From CAVVUC01 sp963751395 (GTDB taxonomy: Bacteria; Verrucomicrobiota; Verrucomicrobiia; Chthoniobacterales; Chthoniobacteraceae), in assembly GCA_963751395.1 (NCBI GenBank), contig CAVVUC010000001.1, positions 1,178,001 through 1,242,000 of the forward strand: a stretch of DNA of 64,000 nucleotides, written 5' to 3'. The first letter of the stretch is position 1; every line of letters begins with the position of its first letter. Shown here one piece after another: positions 17,664-24,760 of this stretch. The notes under the pieces are model-generated. The model searched no databases. It worked only from the letters and a program-made list of their open reading frames with translations, and was not told the origin of the DNA. The translations under genes were made by a program, and so were the position numbers.

Positions 17664-18209
17664 TTACGCCGCTTCGGCCATCTTGTGGCCGAGGAACTTC
17701 ATCGTCTGGGTGAGTTGTTCGACCTTCAGAGGCTTCTTCAAAACGGTGACAGGGCCGTATTTCAAAATGTTGTCCAGCATTTCGCTGTCGGGATAGCCCG
17801 TGATGATCACGACATTGAGGTTCGGATCGATCTTCTTGGCTTCCTTGTAAACCTCGTCGCCGGTGATGTCGGGCAGCACGAGATCGAGAAACACCAGATC
17901 GAACTTCTGTTTCTTGATAGCCGAGAGAGCTTCCTTGCCAGTGCCGACGATCAGGCGGCTGAAGCCGGTCTTTTTCAGAAAGAGCTTGAACATGGCCTGC
18001 AGGGCGACATCGTCATCGACGACGAGAACCGTGGGCTGGCCGTGTTGCTCCTCGTGCAGAATATCGCGGTCGAGCGAGTCTTTCTTGATCCTCCAGCGGC
18101 CTCCGATTTGAATGGCCGGTAATTGGCCGCGTTGAACCAGGTAATAAACCGTTGGCAAGGGAATTCGCAGGTATTCAGAGGTTTCTTTAACCGTCAGTAG
18201 ATTGTGCAT
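17664..18209 (-). CDS. Regulator with N-terminal excisionase/MerR-like HTH and C-terminal receiver domain
   Basis: A 181-residue protein. Residues 1-50 (LLTVKETSEYLRIPLPTVYY through IGGRWRIKKDSLDRDI) form an HTH_17/excisionase-type winged helix. Residues 58-178 are a receiver domain with D65/D66, phospho-acceptor D109 (LVFLDLVLPD) and K159 (LKKP). Normal response regulators carry the receiver first; here the DNA-binding part leads. No kinase gene is adjacent. It probably binds DNA under phosphorylation control, or uses the HTH as a docking module. It is divergent from typA. Confidence 0.85.
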   Translation of the reverse strand: MHNLLTVKETSEYLRIPLPTVYYLVQRGQLPAIQIGGRWRIKKDSLDRDILHEEQHGQPTVLVVDDDVALQAMFKLFLKKTGFSRLIVGTGKEALSAIKKQKFDLVFLDLVLPDITGDEVYKEAKKIDPNLNVVIITGYPDSEMLDNILKYGPVTVLKKPLKVEQLTQTMKFLGHKMAEAA

Positions 18210-18560
18210 TGGGTATTTATGATTGGCATTTTACCGTTCTGGCTGGCTGCCGTCTATGAATTGGTTTCTCTTTTTTTTGCTAAGTTGTCAACGGCAATCA
18301 ACCGATGTTCAGAAAAAGACCACCCTTCCCGACCACAACATTATCCGCTCATGAAATCCGCGAACCCAATATCTTGTGCTTTTTCGCGAAAGGCTGCCTG
18401 CGAAAGCGCACTCGTTGTCTTTGATGATTGCAGATGCTGCGGAATTCCAAAACCGCGGTAATATGCAGTGCAAACAAAAGCCATCTGTCCCGTTGACGCC
18501 GTGAGTCATTCCCTCCATATTCCGTCCCCCGCTTCCCGGAGCGACAGCCACGAATATCCT
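18210..18560. other. Divergent intergenic region between the HTH-receiver gene and typA
   Basis: A gap of 351 bases. An in-frame GTG at 18468 could extend TypA by 31 residues, but those residues are not TypA-like, so I treat the stretch as non-coding. A T-rich run lies at 18268-18280. I see no clear operator, RNA structure or origin elements (no perfect TTATCCACA box). Confidence 0.5.
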
Positions 18561-20381
18561 ATGGAACGAATCAGAAACATCGCAATCATCGCGCACGTCG
18601 ATCACGGAAAGACGACGCTGGTCGATCAACTCCTAAAGCAGTCAGGCACTTTTCGCGCGAACGAGGCCAAGGCCACCGAAATCCGAATCATGGACTCGAT
18701 GGATCTCGAGCGCGAGAAGGGGATCACGATCAAGGCGAAGAACGCCGCGTTCCGCTGGCACGATTACCACGTGAACATCGTCGATACTCCGGGCCACGCC
18801 GATTTCGGCGGCGAAGTCGAGCGCATCATGAAGATGGTGGACGGCGTGTTGCTGGTCGTGGACGCGCACGACGGACCGCAGGCGCAGACGAAGTTCGTGC
18901 TCAAGAAAGCGCTCGAAGCCGGAGCCAAGCCGATCGTCGTCATCAACAAAATCGACCGCGAGAATGCGCGCCCTCACAAGGTTCTCGACATGGTGTTCGA
19001 GCTTTTCATTGAACTGAACGCCAACGACGAGCAACTCGATTTCCCTGTGATCTACGCCTCCGCGCGCGACGGCTACGCGATGAAGGAAATCCACGAGAAG
19101 AGCGAAACGATGGAGCCGCTTTTCGAGGCGATCATCAAACACATACCGCCGCCGCCCGTGTCAGACGTGAGCTTCTTTCGGATGCTCATCTCGAATCTCG
19201 ACTACAGCGATTATCTCGGCCGCATCGCTTACGGGCGCATCATGAGCGGACGCGTGAAGTTGGGCGATTCGATCGTTCACATCACGAAGGACGGCAGGCG
19301 CGAGCGAGCGAATGTCACCGCGCTTTTTGGCCACGTCGGTTTGCAAAAGGTCGAAATCAAACACGCGAGCGCCGGAGACATTGTGGGACTGTGCGGTTTC
19401 GAGGACGCCTTCATCGGCGAGACGCTCACCGACACCGAGGAACGGATGCCGATTCCATTCGTCGAGATCGATCCGCCGACGATTACGATGAAGATTTGCA
19501 TCAATGACAGCCCGCTCGCCGGGCGCGAGGGGAAACTTCTCACGGCGCGGCAGGTTCGCGAGCGACTCGTGCGAGAGACCCGCACGAACGTCTCCATCAT
19601 TTTCAGCGACACCGACACTGCGGGGCATTTTGAAATTCAGGCGCGCGGCGAAATGCAGATCGCCATCATCGTCGAGCAAATGCGCCGCGAAGGATTCGAG
19701 GTGCTCGTCTCCCGTCCCGAGGTGATCTATCACCGCGATGAACAGGGCAACCTCCTTGAACCGATGGAGAGCCTTTACGTCGATGTCCCGAACGACAGCC
19801 TCGGCGATATTCTCCAGTCGCTGGCCGGACGCAAGGCCGACATCGTCCACATGGAGCACAACCCTCACAGTGTCACCGTGCAGGCGGTCATTCCCACGCG
19901 CGGTCTCATTGGTTTCGAGACCGATCTGGTGAACTGCACCAAAGGCCACGGCATCATGTCGCACCTGTTCAAGGAATACGGTCCGCACAAAGGCGAGATT
20001 CCGACGCGCGGCAACGGCGTGCTCGTCGCGATGGAACAAGGGGTCAGCACCAGCTATTCTTTGGAGACGATCCAGGAGCGCGGACGCCTTTTCATCGGAC
20101 CGCAGGTGGAAGTGTACGAAGGGATGATCATTGGCGAAAATGCGCGTCCCGACGACATGCCGGTGAATCCCTGCCGCGCGAAAAAGCTGACCAACATGCG
20201 GTCGCAGGGCGACGGCAAGGGCATCTCGCTTGCCCCGCCGCTGACGATGACGCTGGAGCGTTCGCTCGAATACATCTCGCCCGATGAGTACGTCGAGGTG
20301 ACTCCGAAGAGCCTCCGGTTGCGGAAGAAGATTCTTGATGCGACCGCGCGCAAACGGGCCGCGAACAAGGTGGCTTCGTAG
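18561..20381 (+). CDS. typA: Translational GTPase TypA/BipA
   Basis: The start at ATG 18561 gives 606 residues, the usual family length, beginning MERIRNIAIIAHVDHGKTT with the G1 loop. The switch II motif VDTPGHADFGGEVER and the G4 motif NKIDR follow. The C-terminal half has the BipA-specific domain with RGLIGFETDL and the GDGKGISLAPP block. TypA is a ribosome-binding GTPase related to EF-G/LepA that helps 50S assembly and stress adaptation. The rpmH promoter begins just after its stop codon. Confidence 0.96.
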   Translation: MERIRNIAIIAHVDHGKTTLVDQLLKQSGTFRANEAKATEIRIMDSMDLEREKGITIKAKNAAFRWHDYHVNIVDTPGHADFGGEVERIMKMVDGVLLVVDAHDGPQAQTKFVLKKALEAGAKPIVVINKIDRENARPHKVLDMVFELFIELNANDEQLDFPVIYASARDGYAMKEIHEKSETMEPLFEAIIKHIPPPPVSDVSFFRMLISNLDYSDYLGRIAYGRIMSGRVKLGDSIVHITKDGRRERANVTALFGHVGLQKVEIKHASAGDIVGLCGFEDAFIGETLTDTEERMPIPFVEIDPPTITMKICINDSPLAGREGKLLTARQVRERLVRETRTNVSIIFSDTDTAGHFEIQARGEMQIAIIVEQMRREGFEVLVSRPEVIYHRDEQGNLLEPMESLYVDVPNDSLGDILQSLAGRKADIVHMEHNPHSVTVQAVIPTRGLIGFETDLVNCTKGHGIMSHLFKEYGPHKGEIPTRGNGVLVAMEQGVSTSYSLETIQERGRLFIGPQVEVYEGMIIGENARPDDMPVNPCRAKKLTNMRSQGDGKGISLAPPLTMTLERSLEYISPDEYVEVTPKSLRLRKKILDATARKRAANKVAS

Positions 20382-20384
20382 CGA

Positions 20385-20412
20385 TTGACAACCCGGCGTC
20401 ACCGGCTAGACT
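20385..20412 (+). promoter_or_regulatory. Probable sigma-70 promoter for rpmH-rnpA-yidD-yidC
   Basis: A perfect -35 hexamer TTGACA (20385-20390) is followed after 16 nt by TAGACT (20407-20412), four of six matches to TATAAT. It lies 28 nt before the rpmH start and right after the typA stop, the expected place for the ribosomal-protein/RNase P operon promoter. Confidence 0.55.
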
Positions 20413-20440
20413 TGCCCCTCTTTTTTATCCATCGAATCCT

Positions 20441-20614
20441 ATGAAACGCACATATCAAGCATCGAAGCGCACGCGGAAACAGCAGTTCGGTTTCCGGGCC
20501 CGCATGAAAACCAAGAACGGGCGCGCGATCCTTTCCCGCCGCCGCCAGCGCGGGCGCAAACGGCTGCTTCCAAAGGGCGTCGAGGTTCATTTCGCGCGGC
20601 ACACACAAGCGTAG
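20441..20614 (+). CDS. rpmH: 50S ribosomal protein L34
   Basis: A 57-residue, highly basic protein. It begins MKRTYQASKRTRKQQFGFR, then RMKTKNGRAILSRRRQRGRK, matching the L34 pattern (MKRTYQPS..R....HGFR.RM.T..GR..L..RR.KGR). It is slightly longer than average, with a C-terminal extension KGVEVHFARHTQA. It precedes rnpA, the universal rpmH-rnpA arrangement. Confidence 0.95.
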   Translation: MKRTYQASKRTRKQQFGFRARMKTKNGRAILSRRRQRGRKRLLPKGVEVHFARHTQA

Positions 20615-20635
20615 AAGGCGGTTGAGAAGTTGAGG

Positions 20636-20675
20636 AGTTGAGACGTTGAGGGGACGCCCGCTCAACGTCTCAACT
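20636..20675 (+). repeat. Perfect 15-bp stem-loop between rpmH and rnpA
   Basis: Arms agttgagacgttgag (20636-20650) and ctcaacgtctcaact (20661-20675) pair perfectly around the 10-nt loop gggacgcccg. The sequence is a diverged form of the window's gttgag minisatellite and ends just before the rnpA start codon. It could attenuate or process the rpmH-rnpA message; there is no long T-run to make it a classic terminator. Confidence 0.8.
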
Positions 20676-20680
20676 TTTCA

Positions 20681-21043
20681 ATGACTCAACTCCACATGCT
20701 TCGTTTTCCCAAATCGGCGCGGCTCTCGCTTGCGTCGGAATTTCAGCGGGTCAAAAGCGAAGGTGAATCCTTTCACGGGAAATTCATTGTCTTGAGTGTT
20801 CTTAGAACCAACGAACCGGATACGCGGACGGGATTCATCACCTCGCGCCGGGTCGGCAACGCGGTGAAGCGCAACAAAGCCCGGCGCCGCATGCGCGAGA
20901 TGGTGCGGGTGGCCCGTCCCCGGCTCAAGGCAGGACTCCGGCTGGTGCTGATCGCGCGCTGGTCTGCGGCCGACGCGACTTTCCTCGCCATGGAACAGGA
21001 TTGGTTGCGGCTGGCGGACCGCGCTTCTATTTTTGCCCCATGA
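20681..21043 (+). CDS. rnpA: Ribonuclease P protein component
   Basis: A 120-residue basic protein. The RNR region TSRRVGNAVKRNKARRRMREM is the RNase P protein signature, and LRFPKSARLSLASEFQRVKSEG is the usual N-terminal strand-helix. It assists the RNA subunit in 5' maturation of tRNAs. A start at ATG 20696 (MLRFPKS) is equally possible because the first five residues are encoded next to the stem-loop arm. Its stop overlaps the yidD start (ATGA, 21040-21043). Confidence 0.93.
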   Translation: MTQLHMLRFPKSARLSLASEFQRVKSEGESFHGKFIVLSVLRTNEPDTRTGFITSRRVGNAVKRNKARRRMREMVRVARPRLKAGLRLVLIARWSAADATFLAMEQDWLRLADRASIFAP

Positions 21044-21355
21044 TTTTCGTCCGCCTGATCATCCGCGCCTACCAGATTCTTCTTTCGCCGCTGATTGCGT
21101 TTGTGGCGGGACCGGGCGCGGGCTGCCGTTTCGAACCGAGCTGCTCGGTACTATTTTCTCGAGGCCTGCGAAAAGCACGGAGTCACGCGCGGAAGCTGGC
21201 TTGGAGCGAAACGGCTCGCACGCTGTCATCCGTGGGGCGGGCATGGCTACGATCCGGTGCCCGGGGGATTGTCGATTTGCGATTGTCGGTTGCCGATCGG
21301 TCGAGTCGGCGACGCCGGGCAAATGACCAATCCGCGATCCGCAATCCGCAATTAA
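21040..21355 (+). pseudogene. yidD: yidD (membrane protein insertion efficiency factor), frameshifted
   Basis: The first frame reads MIFVRLIIRAYQILLSPLIA and GCRFEPSCS. After one extra g near 21147-21149 the family sequence resumes in the next frame as YYFLEACEKHG, then GSWLGAKRLARCHPWGGHG and YDPVP. Aligned to the known YidD pattern (CRF.P.CS.Y...EA....G...GSW....R..RCHP), removing one base restores a full-length protein. The position between rnpA and yidC is the standard one. It is either a real pseudogene or a one-base assembly error. The 3' end runs into simple repeats (gcaatccgc words). Confidence 0.85.
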
Positions 21356-21358
21356 CTC

Positions 21359-23122
21359 ATGGACAAAAAAGGAATCATCGCTGTTTCGCTCGCCATCATC
21401 ACGCTCGTCGTGTGGCAGATCAAATTCGCACCGAAAATGGTGCCGCCAAAGAAGCCGCAAACAGCGGCCGCGACTTCGGGCAGTTCAACGGCTCCCACGC
21501 CTGCGGCAGTCGTTCAATCCCCTCCCCTGGTTGCCCCGGAACCGAAGCCGCCAGCGCCCACTGCCGACCAGCAGGGCGTCGCTGAGAAAACCGAGACGGC
21601 GAAAAGTCCGGCGGTGGATTATCTGTTCACCAATCTCGGTGGCGGCATCGCGAAGGCGGTCCTGCTGAACCACGAGGGCGAGAACGGGTCGAATGTGGCG
21701 CTGAACGAATTCGGATCGATTCCCATCGGCGCGCTGAGCGAGAAACCGGGCGAGGGGGAAAACGCCGCTTACAACGTCGCTGTGAACCAGGAAAGTGGCG
21801 AGGTCGTGTGTGATCGGACGACGACGGACCAGTTGCAGATCGTAAAAAAATTTACGCTGCCCAAGGCGGGGAAGGGCAAGGACGAATATCTCGTGGACCT
21901 CGACCTCAGCTTCGTCAATCGCGGTTCGCAACCGCGCAAACTCGACGGCTACTACGTTTACGCAGGATCGTCTGCCGCGGTTCACCAACATGACCTGCCG
22001 ACCTACACCTCGTTCAGTTGGTACCGCAATAAGCTCGTGGATACGAACGTCACGTGGTTCTCCGAGGGCCGCATCCCGGTGCTCGGGATTCAGACATCCC
22101 CTCAGAAGACGACGTATTCCGCGACGGCGGATGCCATCGCGTGGGCTGGCGTTAGCAGCCAATATTTCACGACCATCGTGACGCCCGTTGACGTGAAGGG
22201 TGCCTTCGTTTGGGCCCGGCGCTTCCAGTTCGATTTCCAGGAACGCACGACCGGCAAGATCGATTGGGCGCAGCGCGGCGTCTCGACTTCGCAGCCTTAC
22301 GCGATCGAGGGGGCGCTCGGCATGCCCGGATTCAGCCTCGCGCCGGGTGAGACAAAGCACGCGCAGTTCCGCGTCTATGTCGGGCCGAAGCAATATGGGC
22401 TGTTGAAGAAGCTCGGAGAAGGCCAGGCGGCGATCATGAACTACGGCATGTTCAAAATCGTCAGCCATTTCCTGCTCAACTCGATGAACTGGCTCAACGG
22501 CATCTTCCACAGCTACGCCGCCGCGATCATCGTACTCACCCTTGGCATCAAGACCCTAATGTGGCCGCTGCAAAACGTCGCGACCAACTCGATGAAGAAG
22601 ATGCAGGCGCTTCAACCGAAGATGACCGAGCTGCGCGAAAAGTACAAGGACGACCCCACGCGCATGAACACGGAGCTGATGAAGCTCTACAAAGATTACG
22701 GCGTGAATCCCTTCAGCGGCTGCCTGCCGATGTTCGTGCAAATCCCGATCTTCTTCGGCTTCTACTCGATGCTCGGCACCGCGATCGAACTGCGGAACAG
22801 CAAGTTTCTTTGGGTGCATGATCTTTCGCAGCCCGACACCGTTTTCCACCTCGCCGGCATCCCGGTGAACATCCTGCCGCTCCTGATGGCTGCGACGATG
22901 CTCTGGCAGATGCAGCTCACCCCGAAGTCCGGCGACCCCGTGCAACAGCGCGTGTTCATGTTCATGCCGCTGATCTTCATTTTCTTCTGCTACAACTTCG
23001 CGTCCGCGCTCGCGCTCTACTGGACGGTGCAGAACCTGTTCTCGATCGTGCAGCTCTACCTAACGAGAAACAGCGCAGCACCAGCATTGCAAAAAGTCGC
23101 CAGCCCACGTAAGAAAAAATAG
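21359..23122 (+). CDS. yidC: Membrane protein insertase YidC (Oxa1 family)
   Basis: A 587-residue YidC of the Gram-negative type. It has an N-terminal membrane helix, a proline/alanine-rich linker (residues 27-70), a large periplasmic beta domain (about 75-355) and the C-terminal insertase core from about residue 360, with IIVLTLGIKTLMWPLQ and GCLPMFVQIPIFFGFYSML. The tail is basic. It inserts membrane proteins alone or with SecYEG. It belongs to the rpmH-rnpA-yidD-yidC-jag block. Confidence 0.96.
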   Translation: MDKKGIIAVSLAIITLVVWQIKFAPKMVPPKKPQTAAATSGSSTAPTPAAVVQSPPLVAPEPKPPAPTADQQGVAEKTETAKSPAVDYLFTNLGGGIAKAVLLNHEGENGSNVALNEFGSIPIGALSEKPGEGENAAYNVAVNQESGEVVCDRTTTDQLQIVKKFTLPKAGKGKDEYLVDLDLSFVNRGSQPRKLDGYYVYAGSSAAVHQHDLPTYTSFSWYRNKLVDTNVTWFSEGRIPVLGIQTSPQKTTYSATADAIAWAGVSSQYFTTIVTPVDVKGAFVWARRFQFDFQERTTGKIDWAQRGVSTSQPYAIEGALGMPGFSLAPGETKHAQFRVYVGPKQYGLLKKLGEGQAAIMNYGMFKIVSHFLLNSMNWLNGIFHSYAAAIIVLTLGIKTLMWPLQNVATNSMKKMQALQPKMTELREKYKDDPTRMNTELMKLYKDYGVNPFSGCLPMFVQIPIFFGFYSMLGTAIELRNSKFLWVHDLSQPDTVFHLAGIPVNILPLLMAATMLWQMQLTPKSGDPVQQRVFMFMPLIFIFFCYNFASALALYWTVQNLFSIVQLYLTRNSAAPALQKVASPRKKK

Positions 23123-23134
23123 CGAAGCACTTTT

Positions 23135-23596
23135 ATGAGCCAGAACGCCAAGGAAATACTGGATACGATGCTGGGCTACCTCGGGTTCGTTTGTGAAATC
23201 AAAGAAATGACTCACGAGGACGGGAGCCTGACGTTGCAGGTCTATACGCCGGAGCGCGACCGGCTCATCGGTCGGCACGGCGAGACATTGGAGGACATGC
23301 AGTTTTTGCTGAACAGGCTTTTGCAGGCACACGACAAGGACGCGCCCCGCGTTCAGGTCGATGTCGAGCACTACCGCGAAATGCGCGAGGACGCTTTGAT
23401 CCACAAGGTGCGCCAGCTCGCGGAACTCGTGCGCAAAACGGGCCGTCCTTTTCACCTCGATCCGATGAACGCCTACGACCGCCGGATCGTCCACAACGCC
23501 TTCAAGGACGATCCCGAAATCATGACGTGGAGTCCGCCGGACAATGAACGGATCAAGCGGATTACGCTCAAGAAGAGGCACCAGTCGCACTCTTGA
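23135..23596 (+). CDS. jag: Jag/KhpB-type RNA-binding protein (KH and R3H domains)
   Basis: A 153-residue protein with a KH-like domain containing DRLIGRHGETLEDMQFLLNR (a GxxG-type loop, IGRHG, about residues 45-64) and a C-terminal R3H domain with DRRIVHNAF (R-x3-H). The N-terminal Jag domain found in many homologues is absent, giving a short form. It lies 12 nt after yidC, the conserved position for SpoIIIJ-associated RNA-binding proteins. Confidence 0.9.
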   Translation: MSQNAKEILDTMLGYLGFVCEIKEMTHEDGSLTLQVYTPERDRLIGRHGETLEDMQFLLNRLLQAHDKDAPRVQVDVEHYREMREDALIHKVRQLAELVRKTGRPFHLDPMNAYDRRIVHNAFKDDPEIMTWSPPDNERIKRITLKKRHQSHS

Positions 23597-23744
23597 GTCC
23601 GCAATCGCTCCAAGCGACACCGCTCGTTCGTGCGAGTCGTGAAAAATCCCTGTTGACATTATTCAACTCTTAGTTTGACAAACCGTCCGAGCCGGACCAA
23701 TCTTCCGATCCATTTTTCCGTTAGAGCCGCTTTCCAATCCCATT

Positions 23745-23960
23745 ATGACCAGCCATCTCGTCGAAGAAGCATCGAAAATCATTCCGGTCCCGCAAGTGCT
23801 GGTGAACGTCGTTTCCCGCAGGGTCCGGCAGCTCAGCCAGGGGCATCGACCGCTGATCGAAACCGGGCCGCGCATGGGTCTCTCCGACATCGCTCTCACC
23901 GAGATCATCCACGGAAAGCTGAGCTTCGAGGCGGCTGCGGAAGCTGTCAACGGAAGCTAG
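23745..23960 (+). CDS. rpoZ: RNA polymerase omega subunit
   Basis: A 71-residue protein with the omega core VVSRRVRQLSQGHRPLI and the terminal block DIALTEIIHGKL. Omega helps fold and assemble beta-prime. Spacing from jag (148 nt) allows its own promoter; a TTGACA at 23653 may contribute, but no good -10 follows. It is separated from smpB by short gcggattgcgg-type simple repeats at 23960-24000. Confidence 0.85.
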   Translation: MTSHLVEEASKIIPVPQVLVNVVSRRVRQLSQGHRPLIETGPRMGLSDIALTEIIHGKLSFEAAAEAVNGS

Positions 23961-24028
23961 GAATTGCGGAACGCGGAATGCGGATTGCGGAATGAATTCG
24001 CGTTCCGAATTTCAAAACCCGCCGCCGC

Positions 24029-24487
24029 ATGTCCGACATCGTCACCAACCGCAAAGCGTTTCATGATTATCACATCATCGAACGCTTCGAGGCGGGCATC
24101 GAACTGAAGGGCACCGAGGTCAAGTCGATCCGTGCCGGATTTGCAAACCTGACCAACGCCTTCGCGCGCATCGAGAACCGCCAGTTGTTTTTATTCGGCT
24201 GCGACATCCAGCCCTACGAGCGCGCCAGCCACGAGCAGCACGATCCAAAGCGCAGCCGGCGGCTGCTCCTGCACCGGCAGGAAATCAACAAGCTTTTTGC
24301 GCTCTGCTCGGTGAAAGGCCACACGCTCGTGGCCCTGCGGATGTATTGGAAAGATCACCACGTGAAAATCGAACTCGGCGTCGGCAAGGGCAAAGAGGCG
24401 CGGGACAAACGCGCCGATCTCAAGGAGCGCGCGACCAAACGCGAAGTCGATCGCGAAGTCTCGCGCTTCAACCGCAAACGCGGGTAG
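24029..24487 (+). CDS. smpB: SsrA-binding protein SmpB
   Basis: A 152-residue SmpB. NRKAFHDYHIIERFEAGIEL, KGTEVKSIRAG and the OB-fold core are present, and the basic C-terminal tail (DKRADLKERATKREVDREVS) is the part that occupies the A site in place of an mRNA codon. It binds tmRNA and rescues stalled ribosomes. No tmRNA gene is seen in the flanking sequence. Confidence 0.96.
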   Translation: MSDIVTNRKAFHDYHIIERFEAGIELKGTEVKSIRAGFANLTNAFARIENRQLFLFGCDIQPYERASHEQHDPKRSRRLLLHRQEINKLFALCSVKGHTLVALRMYWKDHHVKIELGVGKGKEARDKRADLKERATKREVDREVSRFNRKRG

Positions 24488-24508
24488 AAAGAAGGCGAAA
24501 CCCTTTAG

Positions 24509-24534
24509 ATTTCCAACCTTGGAAGGATGGAAAT
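24509..24534 (+). terminator. Stem-loop downstream of smpB
   Basis: Arms atttccaacc and ggatggaaat pair at 9 of 10 positions around the loop ttggaa, 22 nt after the smpB stop. There is no T-tract, so it may be a weak terminator or a 3'-end stabiliser. Confidence 0.45.
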
Positions 24535-24760
24535 ATCCAATAGGAAATCGCCGGTGCCGCCGCCTACGCTTCAGCCACGAAGAATGCCGCGCTGCTCGCG
24601 GAAGAATAAGACTCCCGTTCTCTCTTCTTGCCAGAACGGCTGGAATTTGATAATTACCAGACTCATCGAATTTTAATCATGAGCGGGCAGTGACATAAAA
24701 GACGCTGATTTGTACCGAGTGGCTTTGTGGCATCAATCGATCATGCACACCTAAAACACT

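Noticed and set aside
18210..20440. Possible replication origin near rpmH-rnpA
   Set aside because: rpmH-rnpA often lies near dnaA/oriC, but there is no dnaA, no cluster of DnaA boxes and no AT-rich unwinding region here.
23653..23680. Promoter for rpoZ
   Set aside because: Two TTGACA hexamers occur, but neither has an acceptable -10 at 16-18 nt.
24488..24760. tmRNA gene next to smpB
   Set aside because: No tRNA-Ala-like ends or tag reading frame found in this interval.
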